A model generated the notes under the pieces. The model had not been told where the DNA came from and did not search any database. It saw only the letters and a program-made list of their open reading frames with translations. Positions 37,216 to 46,523 of a stretch of 64,000 nucleotides of DNA are shown here, piece after piece; the stretch's first letter is position 1, and each line of letters opens with the position of its first letter. The translations under genes and the position numbers were made by a program. Origin of the DNA: Sphingopyxis panaciterrulae (GTDB taxonomy: Bacteria > Pseudomonadota > Alphaproteobacteria > Sphingomonadales > Sphingomonadaceae); NCBI RefSeq assembly GCF_014199295.1, contig NZ_JACIJH010000009.1, positions 104,910 to 168,909 on the forward strand, read 5' to 3'.

Positions 37216-37228
37216 TGATGATGCGTCA
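37216..37228. promoter_or_regulatory. Operator candidate TGATG-ATG-CGTCA upstream of CoA ligase
   Basis: One mismatch from TGACG-N3-CGTCA, placed 18 bases upstream of the CoA ligase start and within the divergent promoter region shared with the SDR at 37371. Third copy of the motif in the window. Confidence 0.5.
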
Positions 37229-37370
37229 GTAATAGCTGGCCTTTGCGCGCCCTGACAAGAAGCTGGCTGTGCAGTCTAAGGTGCGACGGTCCTGAAAACG
37301 CCGATGTCAAACCTTGGGTGACATGGTCTTTCGCGCAACAATGTCGGACGGAGCAGAGAGGGAGCGGACA

Positions 37371-38123
37371 GTGCGCTATGCCGGAAAAGTTGCGATCGTC
37401 ACCGGCGGAGGCCGCGGCATCGGCTTCGCCATTGCCCGGAGGGTAGGGGGCGAGGGGGCGTCGGTGGTCCTTGCGGATATCGCCATCGCGAATGCGCAAG
37501 ATGCTGCTACGCGCCTGAAGGCCGAGGGAATCGAAGCGCTCGGCATCGCATGCGATGTTGCGGACGAGACCGCGATGCATGCCGTGGCTGAAGAGGCATG
37601 CGCGCACTTCGGTGGCATCGATTTACTTGTCGCTAATGCCGGACTGCATCTTTCCGGCTATGCCAAGACGCCGTGCGAGCTGCCTGGCGAGGAATGGCAG
37701 CGGCTGATGGACGTCAATGTCATCGGTATCGTCAACGGCGCGCGCGCCTGCCGCGCCGCGATGCGCGCGCGGGGCGGCGGGGCGATCCTCACCATTTCCT
37801 CGATGGCAGGGTATAAGGGGGAGAACGCCTATGGCATCTCCAAGCTGGCTGTGCGGGGTTTGACGGTGGCGCTGGCGAAGGAACTGGCGGTCGACCGCAT
37901 CCGTGTCTGCGGAATTGCTCCGGGACTTGTCGATTCGGAAGAGGCGATGGCCCGCTTCCCGGTAGACCGGCGCGAGAAATATGTGAACGAACTGCAACTG
38001 GTGAAGCGCCTGGGGCGGATGGACGACATCGCCGCGGCTGCGGCATTTCTGGGCAGTGACGAAGCGTCCTTCATCACAGGAGAGACGATATTGATCAGCG
38101 GAGGCGCATTTTGCAGGATATGA
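37371..38123 (+). CDS. SDR-family oxidoreductase
   Basis: A 250-residue classical SDR. VTGGGRGIGFAIARRV, LVANAGLHLSG (ANAG in place of NNAG), TISSMAGYKG (Ser) and AYGISKLAVRGL (Tyr-x3-Lys) are visible. The GTG at 37371 follows GAGGGAGCGG; an in-frame ATG at 37341 would add ten residues. It is divergent from the CoA ligase and overlaps the MFS carrier gene by 13 bases, so the two are co-translated. Confidence 0.87.
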   Translation: MRYAGKVAIVTGGGRGIGFAIARRVGGEGASVVLADIAIANAQDAATRLKAEGIEALGIACDVADETAMHAVAEEACAHFGGIDLLVANAGLHLSGYAKTPCELPGEEWQRLMDVNVIGIVNGARACRAAMRARGGGAILTISSMAGYKGENAYGISKLAVRGLTVALAKELAVDRIRVCGIAPGLVDSEEAMARFPVDRREKYVNELQLVKRLGRMDDIAAAAAFLGSDEASFITGETILISGGAFCRI

Positions 38124-39427
38124 CCGCGACCGATAGCTCAAAAGACGCACGAGATACTCACCTCGTGGCCGGTCCCGCGACGGATCGGCCTGTCGCGCAT
38201 CGCCCGTGGTACATGCTGTTGCTTCTGGCGCTGATCTATATCTTCGGTTCCATCGACAGAGCCGTCCCGTCGGTCATCGTCGAACCCCTCAAGAGCGAGT
38301 TCGGACTTAGCGATTCGCAGATGGGCTTCCTGACGGGTTTTGCCTATTCCATCCCCTTTGCGATGGCGGCGCTTCCAGCGGGCTGGCTGATAGACCGGAT
38401 GGACCGGCGTATCTTGCTGTCGATCAGTTCGGCCATCTGGAGCCTGCTGACAGCCGTCGGCGCATTCGCGCAGAATTTCACGATGCTCGTCCTGGCGCGC
38501 GTAGGCGTTGGCGCCTCGGAGGCGCCTGCCTCGCCCGGCAGCCTGTCGATCATCAGCGACCTGTTTCCCAAGGAACGCCGTGCCACCGCCATCAGCCTCT
38601 ATTACGCGGGCACGGCTACGGGCCAGATGATCACCTTCCTTGTCGGCGGGTGGTTGCTCCTGCATTTCGGCTGGCGCACGCTTTTCATGATCGCCGCCGT
38701 GCCGGGGCTGATCCTCGCGGCGCTTCTGTTCTTCACCTGCAAGGAGCCGAGGCGCGGACAGTATGACGACGAACGCGGCGCAAGTGAACCCGTCAGCTAC
38801 AGCAAGGCGGTCGGTGTCATCTTCAGAACGCCGGCGCTGCGCCATGCGATCGTCGCGAACATGCTGGTCACGGGCGTGCAATATGCGGTGATGGTGTGGA
38901 CCGTATCGTTACTGGTGCGCGTCCACGCGATGAGCGTCGAATATGCCGCGATGGCTATGGGCGTTGCGGTCGGGCTGGTCATGATGATCGGCTCGACGCT
39001 GGTAGGATTCGTCGCCGATAGCTATGCCAAGGGCGATCCGGCGCGCATCGCCACCGTTCCCGCGATCGGAGCGGTGTTTGCAGGGCTTGCAGGTGTCGCG
39101 ATGTGCCTGATGACTTCGCTCGTCCCCGCCCTGATCTTCATGGCGATCCTTGCCTTTTGCATGGGTGTCAACACCGGACCCAGCTACACGACGCTTGTCA
39201 GCATGACGAGTTCGAACATGCGCGGTTCGATACTGTCGGTCGCCAAAATTGCCTCGATCCTGATCGGCAACGGATTTCTGGCCTATTATACCGGTGCCGT
39301 GAGCGACCTTATCGGCGGCGAGGACTCGATAAGATGGGCGCTTCTGCTGACGGTGATCTTCTTCTTCTGGGCATCGCTGCATTTCTGTCTCGCCAGCCGC
39401 GCCTGGCGGAGCCGGTTGGCTGACTGA
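38111..39427 (+). CDS. MFS transporter, spinster-like organic-anion type
   Basis: A 438-residue, 12-helix carrier. YMLLLLALIYIFGSIDRAVP begins helix 1, PAGWLIDRMDRRILL is the 2-3 loop signature, and RVGVGASEAPASPGSLSII helix 4. TTG at 38111 has GGAGG six bases upstream and overlaps the SDR stop; an ATG three codons later would overlap by ATGA. Carriers of this type in sphingomonads often lie with aromatic or steroid-acid genes, so uptake of the pathway acid is a fair guess. Confidence 0.87.
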   Translation: MQDMTATDSSKDARDTHLVAGPATDRPVAHRPWYMLLLLALIYIFGSIDRAVPSVIVEPLKSEFGLSDSQMGFLTGFAYSIPFAMAALPAGWLIDRMDRRILLSISSAIWSLLTAVGAFAQNFTMLVLARVGVGASEAPASPGSLSIISDLFPKERRATAISLYYAGTATGQMITFLVGGWLLLHFGWRTLFMIAAVPGLILAALLFFTCKEPRRGQYDDERGASEPVSYSKAVGVIFRTPALRHAIVANMLVTGVQYAVMVWTVSLLVRVHAMSVEYAAMAMGVAVGLVMMIGSTLVGFVADSYAKGDPARIATVPAIGAVFAGLAGVAMCLMTSLVPALIFMAILAFCMGVNTGPSYTTLVSMTSSNMRGSILSVAKIASILIGNGFLAYYTGAVSDLIGGEDSIRWALLLTVIFFFWASLHFCLASRAWRSRLAD

Positions 39428-39454
39428 CATCTCGAACGAAGAGGAGTGCCACCA

Positions 39455-40049
39455 ATGACAATCAGCGGGAAGACCATATTGGTCACCGGTGCGACCGGGC
39501 AACTCGCCGGCGCTGTCGCCCGCGGGCTGGTCGGCGACAACGAGATTATCGCTCTGGCCCGATTTTCCGCGTCGGGCTCGCGCGAATCGCTCGAGCAGGC
39601 GGGCGTGACCTGTGTCTATGGTGATTTTGTCACCGGGGAGTTCGGACAAGCTCCCGAGACGGTCGACTATGTTTTTCATGCACGTCTCGGCAACCGGTTG
39701 CTATGCCGCGCATCCAGACCCGGAGCATATCTGCACCGAAGACGAACTGCTCGGCGGCTCGACCTGGTTCGCTCCGATGTACGGCGTTTCGAAGACGGCA
39801 ACCGAAGGCGTGGTGAGGTCGGCGCTCTGCAGGATCTACGGCCTACTGACGGTCATCGGTCGGATGAACGTGGCTTCCGGGGCCACAGCTTGACTAACTC
39901 CTCGCGGGAGAACCGATAAAACTCCAACTGACAGCGCGCGCGACCTTTACGAGGCGGCGTTGGCGCTCATCGCGGCGCGCGGGATCGCCTTCGACAATTT
40001 CGCTCCCGGAGGGGGAAGCTTCAGTGCGAACCGATCGTGGTCAGACTGA
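39455..40049 (+). pseudogene. NAD-dependent epimerase/dehydratase family, degraded
   Basis: Starts well (GAGGAG site, ATG 39455, ILVTGATGQLAGAVARGL) and runs to VDYVFHA near 39680. The reading then continues in another frame with HVSATGCYAAHPDPE and MYGVSKTATEGVV, the Tyr-x3-Lys part, to a stop near 39890. A third fragment with DLYEAALALIAARGIAFDNF ends at 40049. About half of a normal extended SDR (about 300 residues) is missing around the junctions. It overlaps the 3' end of the convergent MFS gene, and is beyond repair by a single base change. Confidence 0.78.
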
Positions 40050-41721
40050 CCGGGACGCGAAGCACGTCCCCTGGATCGATCGTGTCTTCGCGCCAGCGGA
40101 CCGACCCCGTGGGACGTTCGAGAAACCGCCGAACGCGTGGCGGCGCGTCGTCGATCTGAAACGCCAGCGCGCGGTCACGCCATTTGCGGTCGTCGACGGT
40201 GGGGCGGTCGCGGGCGCGAAGATAATCGTTCCAGGTGGCATAGTGGAAGCGCTCGATCCATAGCTTGGGATCGGAAATGTCCCGCGCGAGCGAGGTCGAA
40301 TAGGCGCCGTTCCGCTCGCGCGACCGACGTACATCGCGCATCGCATGGTAGAATTTGCGCGCATCGTCGACATGGACGCGATACTCGATTTCGATCACGA
40401 TCGGGCCGCTCCGCCCGGTGAGTGCCATCTTGACGACGGGATCGCTGCTCGGCGGTGGCGCAGCTTCGGCAGAGGTGGTGCGCGGCATCGCGAGGATGAA
40501 GCGCAGGAGTGCGGTAATGACCATCAGCGCCGACGCGGTGCAGACGGCGGCAGTGATCCCGAACCGCTCGGCCAGCAAGCCCCAGCACAGCGAGCCTAGG
40601 GCCAGTCCGCCGGCGACCGCCGCCTGGAAGGCCGCCAATGTCCGTCCGCTTACCCAGCGTGGCGAACTGATCTGGACCGAGACATTGTAGGTCGAAATAG
40701 AAACCATCCACGACGCGCCCGCCGCAAATGTCGCCAGCACGGAAAGCGCGGCAAAGGGGCTGAAAGCAAGAACGAGCAGCGCCGCTGCCATCACCAGCGA
40801 GCATCCGACCACGATCGTCTCGACGTCGAACCAGTCGTGCAGACGCGTTGTCAGTAGCGCAAAGCCGATCGCCCCGAGGCCGAACCCGCCCAGGAGAAAA
40901 CCATATATCTCCGGCCCGCCGCCAAGTATCGAATGCGCGACCAGCGGCAACATGGAATAGACCGCTGCACCGCCCAGCGACATCGCCAGCGCGCGTAATA
41001 TCACCCGCATCACAGGAGGCGAATAACCGACAAAGCGCAGGCCGCCGAGCATCGCCCGGTCGAGCCGCTCGGGGGGCAATCGCGGCGGCGGGACATCCCG
41101 TTTCCACAGGAACAGCGCGACGAGGATCGGGATATAGAGGATCGCGTTTACTGAAAAGGCGGCCACCATTCCGAAGGAGGCGATAACGAAACCGCCGATG
41201 GCCGGCCCGACGCTGCGTGCCGCATTGGACGACATGGAATAAAGCGCGACCGCGGCGGGAAGATGCTTCACGCCCACGATCTCGGCCGCCGAAGCCTGCC
41301 AGGCCGGCGAATAGAGCGCGATCCCCGTGCCGGTAATGAAAACACCGAGAAGGATCATTGCGGGAGAGAGCATGTCGAGCGCGGCGACCGCCGCCAGAAG
41401 CGCAGATCCGGAAAGCGAGACGGCAAGCGCGCTTATGGCGACCAGCCGCCGATCGTACATGTCGGCAATCGCGCCCGCCGCGATCGCAAGCAACATCACC
41501 GGCAGCATCGACGCCGTTTGCACCATCGCGACAAGGTCGGCCTGCTGGGTGATCTGCAGCATCGTCCACGCCGCGGCGACGGCCTGCATCTGCTGGCCAA
41601 GGTTCGAGAGCAGGCTAGACCCCCATATCCGCCGGAAAGTCGCATCGCGCAGCGGCGCGCCAATACCGCTACGGCTCCTGTCCGTTGGGGTCGACTCTTC
41701 CGCGCCGGGGGTTTCGGTCAA
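40021..41721 (-). CDS. MFS_3-type exporter with soluble C-terminal domain
   Basis: Twelve hydrophobic helices follow an N-terminal stretch that ends ATFRRIWGSSLLSNLG; GAIADMYDRRLVAISAL is the loop 2-3 signature. After the last helix, about 130 soluble residues follow (VIEIEYRVHVDDARKFYHAM ... WIERFHYATWNDYL), resembling the dimeric ABM-like tail of this family. Such proteins export siderophores or drugs. The start is uncertain: TTG 41721 has AAAGGCAGG upstream, but in-frame starts exist up to 41934, which would reach into the promoter of the SDR at 41928. Confidence 0.8.
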   Translation of the reverse strand: MTETPGAEESTPTDRSRSGIGAPLRDATFRRIWGSSLLSNLGQQMQAVAAAWTMLQITQQADLVAMVQTASMLPVMLLAIAAGAIADMYDRRLVAISALAVSLSGSALLAAVAALDMLSPAMILLGVFITGTGIALYSPAWQASAAEIVGVKHLPAAVALYSMSSNAARSVGPAIGGFVIASFGMVAAFSVNAILYIPILVALFLWKRDVPPPRLPPERLDRAMLGGLRFVGYSPPVMRVILRALAMSLGGAAVYSMLPLVAHSILGGGPEIYGFLLGGFGLGAIGFALLTTRLHDWFDVETIVVGCSLVMAAALLVLAFSPFAALSVLATFAAGASWMVSISTYNVSVQISSPRWVSGRTLAAFQAAVAGGLALGSLCWGLLAERFGITAAVCTASALMVITALLRFILAMPRTTSAEAAPPPSSDPVVKMALTGRSGPIVIEIEYRVHVDDARKFYHAMRDVRRSRERNGAYSTSLARDISDPKLWIERFHYATWNDYLRARDRPTVDDRKWRDRALAFQIDDAPPRVRRFLERPTGSVRWREDTIDPGDVLRVPVSLTTIGSH

Positions 41722-41927
41722 GGCCTGCCTTTCGCAATGCTGCGGCCGGAGCGAACTCGCACGACCGAAAAATGATGTCCCATCAGTTTCGTTCCGCTTT
41801 ATCGCAGCGTCGAACCCTGTCAACGCCATCTTGGTTCCCGGCACCCGCGGCGGCTGCTGAACGGACATGGCGGTGGCGGCGGCCCATAGGTACCGCTGAC
41901 CCCCGTCGACATGCGGAAGGATCTGAC

Positions 41928-42768
41928 GTGACATCTATACTGGCCGGCAAAGTCGCCCTGGTTACCGGGTGCGGTCGAAAGGATGGGATCGGCAGGGCGG
42001 TGGCGCTGGCACTCGCAGAACTTGGCGCCGCTGTTGCGATATCCGACCTTGTCGCAGGCGGCGTGCGCAATCTGGGTGGGGGCGAGGTGCGAGGACGACT
42101 GGCAAGGCACCGCCAGCCTCGCCGGGGAAATTGCAGCGCTTGGAGGCCGATGTGCGACGCTGACCGACGATATCTCGTGCGAAAGCGATGCCGAGGCCAT
42201 GGTCGCCGATGTGGTGGCGCGGTTCGGGAGGCTGGACATCCTCGTCAACAATGCCGGCGCACCGCACGGTGCTGATCGCGGACCGTCATGGGAAATCCCG
42301 ATCGAAGCGTTCGACAAGGTGATGGCGGTCAACACCCGCGGCACCTTCCTGATGAGCCGGGCGGCGGTGCGGCAAATGCTCTCGCGCAGCGAAGGCGAGG
42401 CGACCGGGGGGCGGATCATCAATATCGCCTCGGGCGCCGGGAAACGCGGTTTCCCGGACCTGGCCGCCTATTGCGCCTCAAAATTCGCGGTCGTGGGACT
42501 GACGCAGACCATGGCCCAGGAATTGGGCGACAAGGGAATTACCGTCAACGCCGTCTGCCCCGGCGCGATCGAGACCAGCCGGGCCGCGGCGCGCACCGCT
42601 CGGGGCGACGCACCGGACCTCGCAAAGCGGGGCATGATTGCACCCGCGATACCGCGCGCGGGAAGCCCCAAGGAAATTGCGGACATGGTAACGTTTCTCG
42701 CGTCGCCATCGGCTGCCTATATCACGGGGCAGTCGATCATGGTCGATGGCGGCCTGCTCATGGGGTGA
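41928..42768 (+). pseudogene. SDR-family oxidoreductase with a frameshift
   Basis: GTG 41928 is preceded by GGAAGGA. The first frame gives TSILAGKVALVTGCGRKDGI and GRAVALALAELGAAVAISDL. It then loses sense around the GGTGGGGGCG tract at 42075-42083, and a second frame resumes EDDWQGTASLAGEIAALGG, LVNNAGAPHGAD, NIASGAGKRGF (Ser), AYCASKFAVVGL (Tyr-x3-Lys) and VDGGLLMG. A single-base change in the G tract would restore an SDR of about 280 residues. It is either a recent mutation or a homopolymer sequencing error. Confidence 0.8.
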
Positions 42769-42772
42769 CGGC

Positions 42773-43555
42773 TCAGGGCCGTTCGCCTATGTGCGAGAGC
42801 ATGCCTGCGCTATCGTCCTCGTAATTTCTCGCCGCCCCCCTCATGTTATGGGCCTCGGCGCGGCGCTTTTCCTGGAAGGTGAAGCAAACCCCGCTTTGGC
42901 CCCGCTCCGCGGCGGTGCGCACCGTATCGGGGTCGAGCGTGCGACCCGACGCGACCATGACCGCGCGGCGCAGAACGGTCGCAGCTTCGGCTTCATCGAC
43001 TTCCATCGCTTCGGTATGGGTGCGAAAACCCTTGATCATCGACTGGCCGGCCCAGCCTTTCGGACCGGTGATGTCGCGCCGGTCGACCTCCCACATGAGC
43101 ACCTCCTCGCCGTCGCGGAAGAGGCGGGCCGTGCCGGGGCCGAGCAGGCGCCGCATGCCGGCTTCCCAAGCCACGATTTCCCGGTCCTCGACGATCGCCT
43201 CATAGCGTCGGTGCCGTCTCCTAACCGAAGCTTGCGCCATCGCAAGGCCGGCCAGATCGAACATATGAGTGCACTGGTCGCGCATCTCGATCATCGCACC
43301 GACATCGGTCGAGCGAGCGGAGAGTGGCTTGCCGATCATGCCCTTGAGATGTTCGCCGGCGAGCGGGCAGGTCGAGAAGGGTACGCGCGGCGATGCTGCG
43401 CGGATGTCGGTGACGCATTCGCCATCATGTTCGAGGGTGACGCCGAAATGATGGAAATCATCCTCGAGCCAGCCGACCACCGCGCCGTCGCGCTCGGTTC
43501 GCAGATCGATCAGCCTGCGAAAGCGGCCGCCCGTCCGAGGGAAATCGTCGCCCAT
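42773..43555 (-). CDS. DUF2889 family protein
   Basis: A 260-residue protein of a family with no assigned function. DDFHHFGVTLEHDG and CPLAGEHLKGMIG precede the conserved MRDQCTHMFDLAGLAMAQ segment with Cys-Thr-His, suggesting a metal or nucleophile site. The ATG at 43555 has AAGGA eight bases upstream. Family members occur beside acyl-CoA genes in alpha- and betaproteobacteria. It is convergent with the frameshifted SDR (four bases apart) and divergent from the MmgE/PrpD gene. Confidence 0.75.
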   Translation of the reverse strand: MGDDFPRTGGRFRRLIDLRTERDGAVVGWLEDDFHHFGVTLEHDGECVTDIRAASPRVPFSTCPLAGEHLKGMIGKPLSARSTDVGAMIEMRDQCTHMFDLAGLAMAQASVRRRHRRYEAIVEDREIVAWEAGMRRLLGPGTARLFRDGEEVLMWEVDRRDITGPKGWAGQSMIKGFRTHTEAMEVDEAEAATVLRRAVMVASGRTLDPDTVRTAAERGQSGVCFTFQEKRRAEAHNMRGAARNYEDDSAGMLSHIGERP

Positions 43556-43773
43556 ATCAATCGTCCTTGCCGTATCCGCGCCCGCCGATTGATCGGCCTG
43601 CCTGTTCAGTGTGGGCACGCTGCCAGGACGCGGTCAAGCGGGAGCGTGTGCGGCAGGAGCGGCAAAATCGGCTCCTGCGGCGCACTTTCGCGTGGATTAT
43701 GGTCCAACACAGCATAAAGCGCGCGCACGCATCCGGAAGGTGAGGGAGAATTTGATCTAGAAGGGGAGGAAAT

Positions 43774-43790
43774 CCGGGCAGACTGTCCGG
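43774..43790. promoter_or_regulatory. Near-perfect 17-bp palindrome upstream of the MmgE/PrpD gene
   Basis: CCGGGCAG-A-CTGTCCGG, 8-bp arms with one G-T mismatch, 22 bases before the TTG start of the MmgE/PrpD gene. The position suits an operator overlapping the start of transcription. The regulator is unknown. Confidence 0.45.
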
Positions 43791-43812
43791 GGGAAGGGTA
43801 GGGAGAACAGCT

Positions 43813-45204
43813 TTGGCTCATGCAACATCGCCTGTCGAATTGAGCAAAACCCTCGCAGGGCGGCAGGCGGAATGGATTGCGTCCCTCGACTTTGAGCAAA
43901 TTCCTGAGGAGGTGCGTCACCGGGCGCGGCTTTTGCTGCTGGACTTTCTTGGCGTGGCGCGGCGCGGTTCGACACTCTCGCAGGTGGAACCGGCGCGGGC
44001 CCTGCTCGCCGACCTCGACACCGCGCCGCAGTGCGGGATTATCGGCGGTGGACGCGCCACGGCCGCCTATGCGGCTTATGCCAACGGAACCTTTGGCCAC
44101 GCGCTGGAATATGACGACGCGCATTGGCAATGCGGGCATCCTGGCGTGTGTGTTATTCCCGCCGTCCTGGCGCTGGCAGAACGGGAAAATATCTCCGGCA
44201 AGCAGTTCCTGACCGCGATCGTTGCCGGTTACCAGTCGATGGTCTGGTCCATGGGGCCGATCAATCGGCGCACGCTCGATATCGGCTGGCACGGCATGAA
44301 GATCGGCGGCGTATTCGGCGCTGCGGCTGCTGTGGCGAAGGTCCTCGGTCTCGACGTGGTCCAGACGGCCAACGCGCTGGCGATTGCTGGCAGCGACGCC
44401 TCGGGTACGATGGAATATGACCAGTCCGGCGGCGAAGTGAAGCGGTACCATGCAGGAATGGCGAGCCGGGCCGGGGTCGAGGCCGCGGTTCTTGCGCGGG
44501 CGGGCCTGACCGGTCCCCTCACGATCTACGAAGGTCTGCGCGGCATCTACAAGTTGTTCTCCGAGCGCGATCACCTCGACCCCGAACTGCTGTGGGACGG
44601 GACATGGCACATCATGAACACCTTCATAAAGCTGTACCCGATGGTAGGGACAACGCATGCTGCACTGGATGCGCTGGGCATGGCGCTCGCCAATCTCGAG
44701 CAAGGCGGGGTCGCGGTCACAGCCGATGATATCGAGACGATCGAAGTCGGAATCGTCGACTGGGCCATCCCGCATGGCGCGGCGATCGTCCATCCGCATG
44801 ACATGCTAAGCGCCCAGTTCAGCCTCGCGTTCGCCTCCGCCCTCCGCGTCGTGCGAGGCCGGGTCGCCATTCTTGATCTTGCCGATCCGGACGTGCGATC
44901 GGACCCTGTCGTCAATGCGCTGGCAGACCGGGTCAAGCCCTTTGCCATGGACGTGCCGAACGGGTGCGATCCGCTGTTCGGTTATGTGCGCATCACGACC
45001 AAAAACGGGCGCAGTGCTGAAGCGCTTCAGCCCGCCCCGCGAGGGCATCCGGCCAATCCCGCGGGGGCGGAAGATATCGCCGCGAAGTTCCGCGACGTTC
45101 TGACGCCACTGATGACCGATGAAGGCATTTCTCGCGTTCTCGCGGCTGCCGACAAGCTCGAAACCGATGAGCCGCTGCCCGAATTCATAAAGCTTATGAA
45201 CTGA
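43813..45204 (+). CDS. MmgE/PrpD family protein (2-methylcitrate dehydratase-like)
   Basis: A 463-residue protein of this family's normal length. ARLLLLDFLGVARRG, ANGTFGHALEYDDAH (the family's hallmark), GWHGMKIGGVFGAAAAVAK and KLYPMVGTTHAALDAL are visible. Relatives dehydrate 2-methylcitrate or cis/trans-isomerise related acids; many members have other substrates. TTG 43813 follows GGGAG by six bases. The SDR gene follows 34 bases downstream. It could process propionyl-CoA-derived 2-methylcitrate from branched-acid breakdown, but no methylcitrate synthase or lyase is visible here. Confidence 0.88.
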   Translation: MAHATSPVELSKTLAGRQAEWIASLDFEQIPEEVRHRARLLLLDFLGVARRGSTLSQVEPARALLADLDTAPQCGIIGGGRATAAYAAYANGTFGHALEYDDAHWQCGHPGVCVIPAVLALAERENISGKQFLTAIVAGYQSMVWSMGPINRRTLDIGWHGMKIGGVFGAAAAVAKVLGLDVVQTANALAIAGSDASGTMEYDQSGGEVKRYHAGMASRAGVEAAVLARAGLTGPLTIYEGLRGIYKLFSERDHLDPELLWDGTWHIMNTFIKLYPMVGTTHAALDALGMALANLEQGGVAVTADDIETIEVGIVDWAIPHGAAIVHPHDMLSAQFSLAFASALRVVRGRVAILDLADPDVRSDPVVNALADRVKPFAMDVPNGCDPLFGYVRITTKNGRSAEALQPAPRGHPANPAGAEDIAAKFRDVLTPLMTDEGISRVLAAADKLETDEPLPEFIKLMN

Positions 45205-45238
45205 TCATTCTCTTCAATTTGACGGAGCAAATCGAACT

Positions 45239-45988
45239 ATGCGTTTCAAGGACAAGGTGGCAATCGTCACAGGCGGCGGGCAGGGTATCGGCGAGCATTA
45301 TGCAAGAGCGCTGGCCGCGGAGGGGGCGGCCGTGGTCGTTGCCGAGATCAACGAAGACAATGCACGCAAGGTCGCGGAGGCCATCGTGGCCGAGGGCGGC
45401 AAGGCGATCTATACCGCGACCGACGTCTCGAACGAGGACAGCTGCGCCGAATGCGTCGAACGCACGATATCCGAGTGCGGCGGGATCGATTTCCTCATCA
45501 ACAATGCCGCGATATTCGCAGGGATGCGCCGCAAGTCGTGGATGGAAATCGAACTCGACTATTATCGCCGCTTCATGGCGGTCAACCTCGAAAGCGTGCT
45601 GCTCATGACGCGCGCGGTCTATCCCGCGCTCAAGGCGCGCGGCGGCGGATCGATCGTAAACCAGTCGTCCACCGCCGCCTATTACGCGGGCAATTATTAC
45701 GGCCTGGCGAAGCTGGGCGTGAACGGCCTGACAATCGCGCTCGCCAAGGAGCTCGGGCCGGACAATATCCGCGTGAATGGCGTAGCGCCCGGACCGACAA
45801 ACACCGAGGCGACGCGTACGTCGGTGGCCGAAGACCGGGTGAAGGGCATCATCGACAGCCTGCCGCTTCGGCGACTGGGCGAGACGCAGGATATCGTCAA
45901 CACCGTATTGTTTCTATGCTCTGACGAGGCCTCGTGGGTGACGGGCCAGACCTGGTCGGTCGATGGCGGGCATATAATGCGACCCTGA
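45239..45988 (+). CDS. SDR-family oxidoreductase
   Basis: A 249-residue classical SDR. VTGGGQGIGEHYARAL, LINNAAIFAGM (NNAA), NQSSTAAYYAG (Ser), NYYGLAKLGVNGL (Tyr-x3-Lys) and SVDGGHIMRP are all present. GACGGAG precedes the ATG. It is probably co-transcribed with the MmgE/PrpD gene 34 bases upstream. Downstream, the strand order breaks at a mobile-element scar. Confidence 0.9.
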   Translation: MRFKDKVAIVTGGGQGIGEHYARALAAEGAAVVVAEINEDNARKVAEAIVAEGGKAIYTATDVSNEDSCAECVERTISECGGIDFLINNAAIFAGMRRKSWMEIELDYYRRFMAVNLESVLLMTRAVYPALKARGGGSIVNQSSTAAYYAGNYYGLAKLGVNGLTIALAKELGPDNIRVNGVAPGPTNTEATRTSVAEDRVKGIIDSLPLRRLGETQDIVNTVLFLCSDEASWVTGQTWSVDGGHIMRP

Positions 45989-46024
45989 AGCGCGGCCACG
46001 CGGCCCACTGGTTCGGTCCATGCT

Positions 46025-46150
46025 TCAGGGATACCCGGGTTCAAGCGTTTCGACCAGAGTCCGGCGCGTCATGCCCTCGACGAGATGAGCGCGATATTCA
46101 TCATCGCCATGGGCGTCGCCGTTCATTTCGGCCGGATCCATCTTGAGGCC
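46025..46150 (-). pseudogene. Possible C-terminal remnant of a CoxM/XDH FAD-binding subunit
   Basis: The minus strand reads MNGDAHGDDEYRAHLVEGMT and RRTLVETLE before a stop at 46025. The GD-H-x(2)-EYR-HL-x(3)-RR pattern resembles the C-terminal end of the medium subunit of aerobic CO dehydrogenase/xanthine dehydrogenase. Nothing else of such a gene is present. The match is short and the call tentative; the region is otherwise a scar between an SDR gene and an IS256 fragment. Confidence 0.3.
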
Positions 46151-46283
46151 ATCCCGTGCGTTGACCGAAAATGACGCGGTCAGCGTATCGTTGGCCTTCG
46201 ACGAGCGAAAGGCGCCGGACCTGCGGTCTATCAAGAGTTTTGTGCGCGGGGCCATAAGATGGAATGGAAAAGGGGGCCATCAT

Positions 46284-46523
46284 ATGGCAATCGACAAGGA
46301 AGTTTCGGATCTGTTGGTGGCGGGGCGCGATCCCGAGGAGTTGTCTGCCAAAAATGGGCTGACCGACGAGTTGAAGAAGGCGCTGCCGGAATGGGTGCTG
46401 ACGGCGAGCCTGGATGATCACCTGGGATCGGAAGCTGAGGTCGGCGCCGGTATCATCCCCGTCGGTCGCCGCGCGATTCCATCGGCAATGCCCGATCGAC
46501 CGGCATGTCCGCTGCGATCATAG
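46284..46523 (+). pseudogene. IS256-family transposase, N-terminal fragment
   Basis: From the ATG at 46284 the frame gives MAIDKEVSDLLVAGRDPEEL, then SAKNGLTDELKKALPEWVLT and ASLDDHLG. This is the typical start of IS256-family (Mutator) transposases. Similarity ends at about 46440, after which the frame has no family features and stops at 46523; the DDE catalytic domain (about 330 residues) is missing. The fragment runs into the 3' end of the opposing SDR gene, showing a past insertion and deletion at this point. Confidence 0.7.
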
